Assembly: GCA_018822845.1 (NCBI GenBank)
Contig: JAHJJD010000124.1
Location: forward strand, 19,470-83,469
Reading direction: 5' to 3'
DNA length: 64,000 nt
From: Gammaproteobacteria bacterium
GTDB taxonomy: Bacteria; Pseudomonadota; Gammaproteobacteria; Thiotrichales; Thiotrichaceae
The notes beneath the pieces are model-generated. The model was not told where the DNA came from. It made no database searches and worked only from the letters and a program-made list of their open reading frames with translations. The translations under genes and the position numbers were made by a program. Positions 17,206 through 24,082 of this stretch are shown here, piece after piece; positions within the stretch are counted from its first letter, which is position 1; each line of letters starts with the position of its first letter.

Positions 17206-18323
17206 AAACGGATTCCTTTATAGTAGTGGTAAGCAGTTTTCAGCAAATGCATGGTATGCAGCAGCGGCTTGCTGAGTGCCTGCCGGGTGCTGATATGGTA
17301 ATTCACCATAGGGCGACGCCCTGCCCACAAACGGTCAATCATCGGATGATTGGGTATGGCGCAGGAATCCATCCAGCCCACATGGGTTTCATCCAGCATG
17401 GTGTAGATGTTTTCCAGCTCCAGCAGCACACCGGGGGAGAAAGGCGCAAACTGTTCGTCGTAGGCAATCTTGAGCGCAAACGCCCCTTCGGTGGCACTGA
17501 TGAAATTCAGCTTGACCGCAATGGGTTCACCATCCAGCGACATGCGCAGCATCATCAACTGGCCCCGCTCGGCAGCGTTGTGGATCAGGCTTTCGGCAAA
17601 CAGGCGTTCCCCACCATTGCAGCTCATCGCGGTCAGTGCCCGACCTTTCCAGCCATTGCCTTCCAGCTTCAGGAAATCGCGCGTCCACTGATGCAGATTA
17701 CCGTTTTTGCCTGGCCGCAATGTCTGAAACTCCAGCTCCCCGAGATCCTCCAAGCGACGACGCAAGCGGCTGTATTCCTTTAGCTTTTTCTTGCTGTGAT
17801 GGGTCGTGACGTACTCCTCGCCGGAAACGCCACCCTGCAACAGCGCACGCTCCCAATGATCCCGGTCATCCAGCATCCGCCCCTGGCTTTGCGTAACCGC
17901 TTGCAAGCTGCGGGCAAACGCCCCATCTGACGGAATCTTGCTGAGGGAAAATACCATGGCACCGGATTCCTCATCCAGCCAGCCAAGCAATGCCTCTAGC
18001 GTGGATTCCGCATGATCACGATGGACAAGCGGTGTCCCCAGCGGACAATGCAAATGCAGCCAGTTAGTCCAGTGAGTAGCAGGGCATTTCTGGTAAGTTC
18101 GTTCGTGAGCCAATGGAATCAATCCGGTCAGGACAGAATGGGATGCATCCGCCCACACCAATAAAACTGAAATCTGCCCGTCGATGGCGAGGGTTTCGAG
18201 GGCTGGCAGAAGCGCCCAGCTTTCGTAGAACACGTTAGGTTCCAAAGCATGGCGAGCTAGCGCATCCCATGCAGGAACAATATCACGTAGATCAACTGTT
18301 GAAGTTACAAACTGAGGAATCAA
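17202..18323 (-). CDS. GNAT-family acetyltransferase (FemAB/CelD-like)
   Basis: 373 residues. It begins with VDLRDIVPAWDALA and FYESWALLPALE, and contains HHSKKKLKEYSRLRRRLEDLG and FLKLEGNGWKGRALTA with GGERLFAESLI. These fit the BioF2-like/CelD GNAT group (PF13480 type). Members transfer acyl or aminoacyl groups and are often found in polysaccharide or cell-envelope clusters; the substrate here is not predictable. It is the first gene of a two-gene operon with the cupin-like protein. No membrane segment or signal peptide is seen, so it is cytoplasmic. Confidence 0.75.
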   Translation of the reverse strand: MIPQFVTSTVDLRDIVPAWDALARHALEPNVFYESWALLPALETLAIDGQISVLLVWADASHSVLTGLIPLAHERTYQKCPATHWTNWLHLHCPLGTPLVHRDHAESTLEALLGWLDEESGAMVFSLSKIPSDGAFARSLQAVTQSQGRMLDDRDHWERALLQGGVSGEEYVTTHHSKKKLKEYSRLRRRLEDLGELEFQTLRPGKNGNLHQWTRDFLKLEGNGWKGRALTAMSCNGGERLFAESLIHNAAERGQLMMLRMSLDGEPIAVKLNFISATEGAFALKIAYDEQFAPFSPGVLLELENIYTMLDETHVGWMDSCAIPNHPMIDRLWAGRRPMVNYHISTRQALSKPLLHTMHLLKTAYHYYKGIRL

Positions 18324-18431
18324 GATGACTTACCCGTTTTATATTTAATATTGCTGTACGGGTCATTGTGACGGGAATGCTATCTTCGGCCTAGGTGCTA
18401 CCGGATAAACGCGACTAAATCAGCGATAACG

Positions 18432-18458
18432 AAAAAAGCGGGCATAGCCCGCTTTTTT
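18432..18458. terminator. Bidirectional terminator
   Basis: A perfect 12-bp hairpin AAAAAAGCGGGC / GCCCGCTTTTTT with an ATA loop. It lies 26 bp downstream of the minus-strand small gene (stop at 18484) and upstream of the GNAT gene promoter region. Confidence 0.92.
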
Positions 18459-18483
18459 CATCACTCATTCAAAGTGGAGGGAA

Positions 18484-18681
18484 TTAGCCCTTGATCCACT
18501 CTTTGTAAGCTTCCATGTCTTTTTCCTGACCAGCAGCATAACCTGCTTCATAAGCTTCGGTCAGACGCTGCTCTTCGCGCATGGGGTTCAGCAGGTAGCC
18601 ACCTTGCCAGCCTTGCAGGAATTCAGGGTCTACACCTGCTTTTTCCATTTCTACTACTGCGTTGTAGTACTCCATATTCAT
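18484..18681 (-). CDS. Small acidic protein with two Gly-Trp/Tyr-rich motifs (unknown)
   Basis: 65 residues starting MNMEYYNAVVEMEKAG. The ATG at 18681 was chosen because AGAGAGG is about 9 bases upstream; the frame stays open to 18708. It contains FLQGWQGGYLLNPMREEQR and then AYEAGYAAGQEKDMEAYKEW. The spacing of G-[WY]-x-x-G loosely recalls ribosome modulation factor (GYQAG, WLGGW) but the order is different and the protein is acidic rather than basic, so that is only a resemblance. It lies 45 bp downstream of the TrpD2-like gene and probably shares its transcript. Confidence 0.6.
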   Translation of the reverse strand: MNMEYYNAVVEMEKAGVDPEFLQGWQGGYLLNPMREEQRLTEAYEAGYAAGQEKDMEAYKEWIKG

Positions 18682-18726
18682 TTGCCATGTCCTCTCTATC
18701 AAAAACAAAAATAAACGTGGTGCCTC

Positions 18727-19848
18727 TTACGCCGCAGCACGCAGTGTTTCCAGCGCCTTGCCACTATCCAGTGTGGCGCGAACCGCATCAGCGGCCTCCT
18801 GAATTGAACCGAAGCGCCCCAAATGCGCAAGACAGATCGAGGCAGAGTATACCAGACTGTCGTACATCAAACCTTTCTCACCCGCCAGAGCGGCTATGCC
18901 CAGCTCGGCTGACTTCGCTGCCAGTGCATCGCTGTCAACCAAAGCAGCAATTTCATCGCCAATCATGGGCGCTGCTGGCAAGTCTTCCGGTAACGGAATA
19001 GCCCGTACATCTGCCTGAACCCCGGCGTCTTTCGGCTCCAGATCGCGTTGCTGTTCCTCACCCGTTGCGTAGTAGTAGAACAGCTTGCCCGATTGTTGCA
19101 GGGAAGGAATGATACCGCCTTCCACGCCACGCACAAACATCGCGCTGTCAAACCCTGCCTGACGCGCCAGTGCGGCATAAATCGGCGGATATGCCTTGTG
19201 TACGTAACCACCCATACAATGGGTTTTCTGCTTCCCACGTATCGGCCCCAACAGGGTTTCGACCGTAGTCAGCACTTGCCGTTTAACCATGCGCTGTCGG
19301 ATCGGGAGCAAATCATGCAACCCCGGCGCAAACTGACGCTGGTCAATATACGTCCAACCGATCCTTTCCAGTTGTGCAACGGCTTCGGCAGGCGTCAGAT
19401 TGACATTGATGCCTGCCGCTTTCAGTATCTTGTGATGGGTAGCACCGTATTTCGGCCCCACCTGTTCCAGCCCGTGCAAGACCGCATTCACACCCATGCT
19501 TGCCAGCAACGCTGGTATGAATGTTGAAGCAGGCACGCCGCGTGCATACCCGTCATACGGGTCGGAAACATCCAGCACTTCATCAACATTGGCAGTGCTA
19601 ATCACGGAACTGTCAATCAGCGCCTGCAAAGTGCCACGATTTTCTTCATCTGTCTCACGCTTCATGCGCAGGGCAATGAAATAGACAGCCACCTGCACCG
19701 GGTCAGCATCACCGCCCAGGATATGGCGCATAGCGTAATAGGCATCCTCGTAACTCAGATCCTTACTGTATTCAGGGCCTGTCGCCACTTTCTGGATGCA
19801 CTGACGCATGTGCAGTTTCAAATTGCGTTCGGTATTAATATCGTTCAT
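18727..19848 (-). CDS. TrpD2-like glycosyltransferase family 3 protein (YbiB-like)
   Basis: 373 residues from the ATG at 19848 (MNDINTERN); an upstream in-frame ATG at 19863 lacks any ribosome-binding site, whereas GGAAA precedes the chosen one. The fold matches the anthranilate phosphoribosyltransferase/nucleoside phosphorylase II family: an N-terminal helical domain (LSYEDAYYAMRHILGGDADP) and an alpha/beta domain (GLEQVGPKYGATHHKIL; KTHCMGGYVHKAYPP). It is longer than classical TrpD (~340) and has no trp neighbours. It is therefore probably a TrpD2/YbiB relative (some bind nucleic acid) and not a tryptophan enzyme. Confidence 0.75.
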   Translation of the reverse strand: MNDINTERNLKLHMRQCIQKVATGPEYSKDLSYEDAYYAMRHILGGDADPVQVAVYFIALRMKRETDEENRGTLQALIDSSVISTANVDEVLDVSDPYDGYARGVPASTFIPALLASMGVNAVLHGLEQVGPKYGATHHKILKAAGINVNLTPAEAVAQLERIGWTYIDQRQFAPGLHDLLPIRQRMVKRQVLTTVETLLGPIRGKQKTHCMGGYVHKAYPPIYAALARQAGFDSAMFVRGVEGGIIPSLQQSGKLFYYYATGEEQQRDLEPKDAGVQADVRAIPLPEDLPAAPMIGDEIAALVDSDALAAKSAELGIAALAGEKGLMYDSLVYSASICLAHLGRFGSIQEAADAVRATLDSGKALETLRAAA

Positions 19849-19999
19849 CGTGGCATTTTCCATGTCGCGAAAGTTTAAGAATCCCCCCCCTGATACTGAA
19901 TATCCCTATGGGGGTAACACTGACATCCGGGCGGGCTATTTCGGGAGGTCGCCCCAAATGCGCTAAGATTGGGGGCATTTTACGTACAAGGAGATCACT

Positions 20000-20443
20000 G
20001 TGTCACAATCCGATGCTGAATCAATGGATTTCGCCAGCGGCATGGCCGCTTTCGAAGCCAAACACTTTTCCCGCGCCATGCAAATGCTCTCCCCCTTCGC
20101 TGAACAGGGTGACAAGGTGGCCCTGCACTTATGCGCAATTATGTGCCAAAACGGACTGGGAGTCGTGCGCAACGAAGCCAGGGCTTTCAAACTGATGAAA
20201 GCATCTGCTGAACAAGGCTATGGCCTCGCCCAGCACGGCCTCGGCTTCATGTATCTGGAAGGCGAATGTGTGGAAAAGAACGGCGAGGAAGCCGCCAAAT
20301 GGTTTCGTCTCGCGGGCGAGCAGGGCTTGCAAGGCTCCCTTACCACCTTGGGGATGATGTACCAACAAGGCAACGGCGTCCCGCAAGACGAAGCAGAAGC
20401 CAAGCGCCTGTTCAAACTGGCTGGCTTCGACGACTTGGGATGA
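20000..20443 (+). CDS. Sel1-like repeat (TPR-like) protein
   Basis: 147 residues, start GTG at 20000 with AAGGAG nine bases upstream. At least three Sel1-like units can be seen: AFEAKHFSRAMQMLSPFAEQ, then AFKLMKASAEQGYGLAQHGL with GFMYLEGEC, then EAAKWFRLAGEQGLQGSLTT with GMMYQQGNGVPQDEAEAKRL. No signal peptide is present, so it is probably a cytoplasmic adaptor for protein-protein contacts. The partner is unknown. Confidence 0.82.
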   Translation: MSQSDAESMDFASGMAAFEAKHFSRAMQMLSPFAEQGDKVALHLCAIMCQNGLGVVRNEARAFKLMKASAEQGYGLAQHGLGFMYLEGECVEKNGEEAAKWFRLAGEQGLQGSLTTLGMMYQQGNGVPQDEAEAKRLFKLAGFDDLG

Positions 20444-20928
20444 AGCGCTACGACAAGGTGGAAACAGGGCTGAAACTGAACAGGGAATTAAGCTCTATAA
20501 GTCTCAAGAATCAGGCAATTAGACATATATGATAAGTTTTTTGATTAAGCATCGATTCATGCCTGACCCGTAAGATAGCCTACATGGATAGGGGCGAACA
20601 CGAATAAAAACAAGTCTGGATACAGACGGAACTGGATGGGAAAGCTCCCGGCTCCCTGCCTAAGGCAGGAGAGCCGGACTCTATCGATAACCATCTGTGT
20701 TGAATTGTTAAGGGGTTGACAATTCGTAAGGTGAGCAGACCTGAAACAGATGATAATAATAAAAATAAGCGGCTTTCGCATGTAAGCGCCGGGTGATAAC
20801 CATAAAAAGAACGGCTCGGGCTTACATCGCTTTATTTTTCAGAAACACCTACCATTTAACACTACCTGAACCGATCATTCAAGCAGCATTTCACAAACAA
20901 GCTCTATTTATCTAAATTTAAAGCCGAA
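20444..20928. other. 485-bp intergenic region with several stable hairpins; no gene seen
   Basis: Between the Sel1 gene and panD, convergent. Three structures occur close together: GTCTG/CAGAC (20614-20627); CCGGCTC-CCTGCC/GGCAGG-AGAGCCGG with one bulge (20648-20677); and a nested pair, outer ATCTGT/ACAGAT (20691-20696 with 20744-20749), inner GAATTGT/ACAATTC (20702-20708 with 20720-20726). The 3' half (20750-20900) is AT-rich. None of the structures is followed by a T-run, so these are not simple terminators. No convincing reading frame is present on either strand. It may be an unrecognised structured RNA or remains of a mobile element. Confidence 0.4.
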
Positions 20929-21309
20929 TCAGGCAGCTTGTACTGCAATCTGGCTGGAGGTATGCGTCACCCGGTTCTGCTTGTCGAAGTAAACCAGTTG
21001 TGGCTTGTAGAGGCTGGCTTCCGCTTCACTGAAATTGGCGTAAGTGCAGATAATCAGCAAATCACCTGTCCTTGCCTTGTGCGCAGCGGCACCATTGATG
21101 GAAATGACACCACTCCCCGCTTCTGCGCGGATGGCGTAAGTCGTGAAACGCTCGCCGTTGGTGATGTTGTAAATATGCAATTGTTCGTACTCGCGGATAT
21201 TGCCAGTACGCAACAGGTTGTCGTCAATCGCACAGGAACCCTCATAGTCCAACTCAGCATGAGTGACAGTAACACGGTGCAGTTTGGATTTGAGAAGCGT
21301 CAGCTCCAT
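20929..21309 (-). CDS. panD: Aspartate 1-decarboxylase PanD
   Basis: 126 residues (E. coli 126). It makes beta-alanine from L-aspartate for pantothenate synthesis. The precursor self-cleaves between Gly24 and Ser25 in the visible YEGSCAID motif to form a pyruvoyl group. [20 protein letters not shown] is the conserved active-site region, and Tyr58 is present in TTYAIRA. It is the last gene of panB-panC-panD, with a 75-bp gap after panC. GGAGGAAT precedes the ATG. Confidence 0.96.
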   Translation of the reverse strand: MELTLLKSKLHRVTVTHAELDYEGSCAIDDNLLRTGNIREYEQLHIYNITNGERFTTYAIRAEAGSGVISINGAAAHKARTGDLLIICTYANFSEAEASLYKPQLVYFDKQNRVTHTSSQIAVQAA

Positions 21310-21384
21310 GGCGATTCCTCCGTAACAACATCTCTCCGCACTATTTTGCAGAGCAATACTATTATGATGTCTCTGTTAAATTTT

Positions 21385-22230
21385 TCAATCCTGAACAGGG
21401 ATATTGTCGATAAGCCGCGCTTTGCCCAGCCAGGCGGAACCCAGCACAACCAACGCCCCATCCCCACCCTTTGGCGGCTGCAAGTCAATCACCCGGCGGA
21501 TTTCCACATAATCAGGGCGAAAACCCTGTAATTCCAGTGACTTCATTGCAGCTTCCTGTAAGGAGGCGTAATCCTGCCTGCCTTTGTGCAGCGCGTCAAC
21601 TACCACACGTAAAATCCTGTTGAATTCAGGTGCAATTTTGCGTTCTTCCGCCGTCAGGTAGCCATTGCGGGAACTCATCGCCAAACCATCGGCTTCGCGC
21701 ACCGTGGGCAATCCCACGATATTGATGTCCATATCCAGTTCGCGCACCATCTGGCGGATCAGCATCAACTGCTGGAAATCCTTTTCGCCGAACACCGCCA
21801 CATCCGGCTGCACCAGATTGAACAGCTTGCACACAACCGTGGAAACACCGGTGAAATGGCCGGGGCGGGAGGCACCTTCCAGCAACTGGCTGATACCCGG
21901 CACTTCCACCCTGGTTGCCAGCCCGCCAGCGGGGTACATGATTGCAGGTGTGGGCGTGAACACCATGTCGGTGCCAATCGCCTGCAATTGGGCGCAATCA
22001 TCTTCCAGCGTGCGCGGGTAAGCGGCAAGGTCTTCCTTGCGGTCGAACTGGGTCGGGTTGACGAAGATGGAAACCACTACCTTGCTGCCCAGTTCCTGCG
22101 CGCGTTTGACCAACGCCAGATGGCCACTGTGCAGATTGCCCATGGTGGGCACAAACGCGATGGTTTCCCCCGCCTTGCGCCAGGCTTTGATTTGCGCGCG
22201 CAAGGCGTCGATGGGTTCGATGATGATCAT
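21385..22230 (-). CDS. panC: Pantothenate synthetase PanC
   Basis: 281 residues. It condenses pantoate with beta-alanine using ATP. The adenylate-forming motifs are present: FVPTMGNLHSGHLALV (HIGH-type, about residues 26-41), VFGEKDFQQLM (about 145-155) and the KMSKS-like MSSRNGYLT (about 185-193). No clear ribosome-binding site is seen before the ATG at 22230. The gap to panB contains a palindromic element, so the transcript may be processed there. Confidence 0.96.
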   Translation of the reverse strand: MIIIEPIDALRAQIKAWRKAGETIAFVPTMGNLHSGHLALVKRAQELGSKVVVSIFVNPTQFDRKEDLAAYPRTLEDDCAQLQAIGTDMVFTPTPAIMYPAGGLATRVEVPGISQLLEGASRPGHFTGVSTVVCKLFNLVQPDVAVFGEKDFQQLMLIRQMVRELDMDINIVGLPTVREADGLAMSSRNGYLTAEERKIAPEFNRILRVVVDALHKGRQDYASLQEAAMKSLELQGFRPDYVEIRRVIDLQPPKGGDGALVVLGSAWLGKARLIDNIPVQD

Positions 22231-22247
22231 GTTTTGTCCGTGTTTTA

Positions 22248-22348
22248 CCCCTCACCCCCTAGCCCCCTCTCCCTCAAGGGGCGAGGGGGAACAAGAGAAG
22301 AGGCTCTTAGCCCCTCTCCCCTTGAGGGAGAGGGGTTGGGGTGAGGGG
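22248..22348. repeat. Palindromic element, type A, copy 2 (between panB and panC)
   Basis: About 101 bp, bounded by CCCCTCACCCC and GGGGTGAGGGG, nearly identical to the copy in mrpC (8711-8810). It begins 18 bp upstream of panC and ends 7 bp before the panB stop codon region, filling the intergenic space. In RNA it would form a long hairpin. Confidence 0.92.
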
Positions 22349-22354
22349 TACTCT

Positions 22355-23164
22355 TTAAAAGAAACAATGCTGGTCTTCAGGGAACGTCCCTGCTTTCACC
22401 GCTTGCACATAAGACGCAACAGCCTGCGCAATGGTTGCACCCGAGCCGATAAAGTCGTGGGAAAACTTCGGCGCGCGCGGGGAAATGCCCAGCATGTCGT
22501 GCAACACCAGTACCTGCCCGTCGCATTCGCGGCCTGCGCCGATGCCGATGGTGGGAATTTCCAGCTCCTGGGTAATCTGTTGCGCCAGTGCAACCGGAAC
22601 GCATTCCAGCACCAGCAGGTCAGCACCGGCATCCTGCAAGGCTTTGGCATCGGCAATCATCTGTTTGGCAACGGCTTCGTCACGCCCCTGCACACGGTAG
22701 CCACCCAGTTTGTGAACCGATTGCGGTTGCAGGCCGAGATGCGCGCAAACCGGCACGCCGTGATGGGCAAGCTGGGCGACGGTCGCGACCTGGGGTGCGC
22801 CGCCTTCCAGTTTCACCATTTGCGCCCCGCTTTCCTGCATCAGGCGGGCGCTGTTGCGCAGCGCCATCTCTGGCGAGGTGTAGCTCATGAAAGGCAGGTC
22901 GCCGATCACCAGCGCGCGCTGGCAGGTTTTCGCCACGGCACGGGTGTGGTACACCATGTCGTCCATGGTGACAGGCACGGTGGTGTCATGCCCCTGGATC
23001 ACCATGCCGAGGGAATCGCCGACCAGCACCACATCCACCCCGTTTTCATCCAGCACTTTGCCGAAACTGGCGTCGTAGGCAGTCAGCATGGCAATTTTCT
23101 CCCCTTCGCGCTTCATTTTGCGCAGGGTTGTCACGGTCACGCGCGGGGCGGGTTTGGCGCTCAT
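22355..23164 (-). CDS. panB: 3-methyl-2-oxobutanoate hydroxymethyltransferase PanB
   Basis: 269 residues (E. coli 264). It makes ketopantoate from alpha-ketoisovalerate and 5,10-methylene-THF, the first committed step to pantothenate. Motifs: MLTAYDASFGKVLDENGVD, VLVGDSLGMVIQGHDTT with the metal-binding Asp, VKLEGG, CAHLGLQPQSVHKLGGYRVQ and PTIGIGAG. GGGAG lies nine bases before the ATG. It is the first gene of the pan cluster. Confidence 0.96.
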   Translation of the reverse strand: MSAKPAPRVTVTTLRKMKREGEKIAMLTAYDASFGKVLDENGVDVVLVGDSLGMVIQGHDTTVPVTMDDMVYHTRAVAKTCQRALVIGDLPFMSYTSPEMALRNSARLMQESGAQMVKLEGGAPQVATVAQLAHHGVPVCAHLGLQPQSVHKLGGYRVQGRDEAVAKQMIADAKALQDAGADLLVLECVPVALAQQITQELEIPTIGIGAGRECDGQVLVLHDMLGISPRAPKFSHDFIGSGATIAQAVASYVQAVKAGTFPEDQHCFF

Positions 23165-23313
23165 TCAGTCAGACTCCCTAAAGAATTGTTGCAGTGCAGT
23201 TTAACACAACGTAATGGGGTGCGAAGTCTTTGTCAGGGGCAGGAGCAAGAAGAAGGGATTTTGTATACTCAAATGTTGTAGCATTTCAACATGTAATTGA
23301 CGGGAACAAAACC

Positions 23314-23517
23314 ATGCCTGCTTCCACAACACAAACTACCCCAACCGCTCATACCAACTGTTTTGGACTGGCTACTGAGCAGACCTTGCTGAAACAACGC
23401 CTGTTCATGGTTTCCGGGCAGCAATGCCGGGCTTTGCTGGAGTTGCTTGATCAACCGCCGCAAGCCAACGCAGGATTGGAAAGGCTGTTTAGCAAAAATG
23501 CCCCGTGGGAACAATAA
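23314..23517 (+). pseudogene. DUF1778 (TacA-type) antitoxin remnant, C-terminal half only
   Basis: 67 residues from the ATG at 23314. The end, LLKQRLFMVSGQQCRALLEL followed by LDQPPQANAGLERLF, matches the C-terminal toxin-binding half of DUF1778/TacA antitoxins (typical F..ALD.PP..N..L..LF). The N-terminal ribbon-helix-helix DNA-binding part expected in the first ~45 residues is replaced by a Thr/Pro-rich stretch with no such pattern, and no GNAT toxin follows. It is best read as a decayed antitoxin, although a short expressed antidote cannot be excluded. No good ribosome-binding site is seen. Confidence 0.6.
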
Positions 23518-23524
23518 TACAGCA

Positions 23525-23554
23525 AGCGATCGCCAGCATGGCTGGCTCCTACGG
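23525..23554. repeat. REP-like palindrome
   Basis: GCGATCGCCAGC-ATG-GCTGGC followed by TCCTAC, of the general REP type (GTAGGAGC...GCGATCGC) common in gammaproteobacteria. It directly follows the antitoxin remnant. Confidence 0.7.
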
Positions 23555-23733
23555 CAAAAACAGGCGGGACGTTCGACCATGCTACCAGCCCCGCCTGCCA
23601 CTTCCTTGCCATCTATTTGGCTTTCCCATCCTTGCGAAGCCTGGAAAGAAGGTCATGGACACCCCAACGCACGCTCCGGCTGACCGTGGGCAGACGGACT
23701 CTGGCGAATGGAGCCTGATACTCCAAGGGTGGA

Positions 23734-23861
23734 CTGGATGCACGCAAAACACGCAAACCGACGTTGTTGTTACGGTTGTCTGTGTTGTTCCTGTTGCGGG
23801 CGGACGGGCGCGAGAAAACACCATTGTTGTTCCACGAACCGCCCCGCGACACACGACGCGC
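23734..23861 (-). other. Candidate DGR template repeat (TR)
   Basis: A 128-bp segment that aligns without gaps to the 3' end of the TIR-nSTAND-FGE gene (24093-24220). In coding orientation it reads RRVSRGGSWNNNGVFS, then ARNRNNTDNRNNNVGLR. It is dense in AAC/AAT Asn codons, as expected for a template. All 16 differences from the VR are at template adenines (T on the + strand as printed); no other difference exists in 128 bp. Homology stops abruptly at both ends. The codons upstream in the same frame (QKREEGCARRVSRGG) look like an FGE-domain flank, so the TR may have arisen by duplication of a target 3' end. No RT is adjacent. Confidence 0.85.
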
Positions 23862-23895
23862 ACAGCCTTCTTCCCGCTTCTGAACATAGACCGGA

Positions 23896-23961
23896 AAGAG
23901 GGCGTATGCAATACGCCCCTACAAAGAATGCCCTGTAGGGGCGTATTGCATACGCCCTCTT
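23896..23961. repeat. Perfect 28-bp inverted repeat between TR and VR
   Basis: Arms of 28 bp (core GAGGGCGTATGCAATACGCC and its complement) around a 10-nt loop at 23924-23933. In the coding orientation it lies after the VR gene and before the TR. DGRs often carry a hairpin just after the VR that promotes homing, but this one is 130 bp past the VR and larger than those. It may instead be a dispersed palindromic repeat. Confidence 0.85.
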
Positions 23962-24082
23962 CCTTCTTCCCCATCCGAAAAATCGACCGCGCTTCGCGCG
24001 GTAAGCCCGCCCCACCACCACCATACCCGGCAAACACCGCAGCATACCAAACGCCGTACCCCCGACGATAAAGGGTAAAGGG

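Noticed and set aside
18484..18681. Calling the small acidic protein a ribosome modulation factor
   Set aside because: Motif order, charge and spacing differ from RMF; only a loose resemblance remains.
20557..20781. 74-residue minus-strand frame in the Sel1-panD spacer
   Set aside because: Runs through several hairpins, has no ribosome-binding site and no recognisable domain.
23613..23852. 79-residue frame across the TR (SRGGSWNNNGVFSRP...)
   Set aside because: Its similarity to the sensor protein comes entirely from the TR; there is no ribosome-binding site, and the Asn-rich run is what an unmutated template looks like. Treated as template, not gene.
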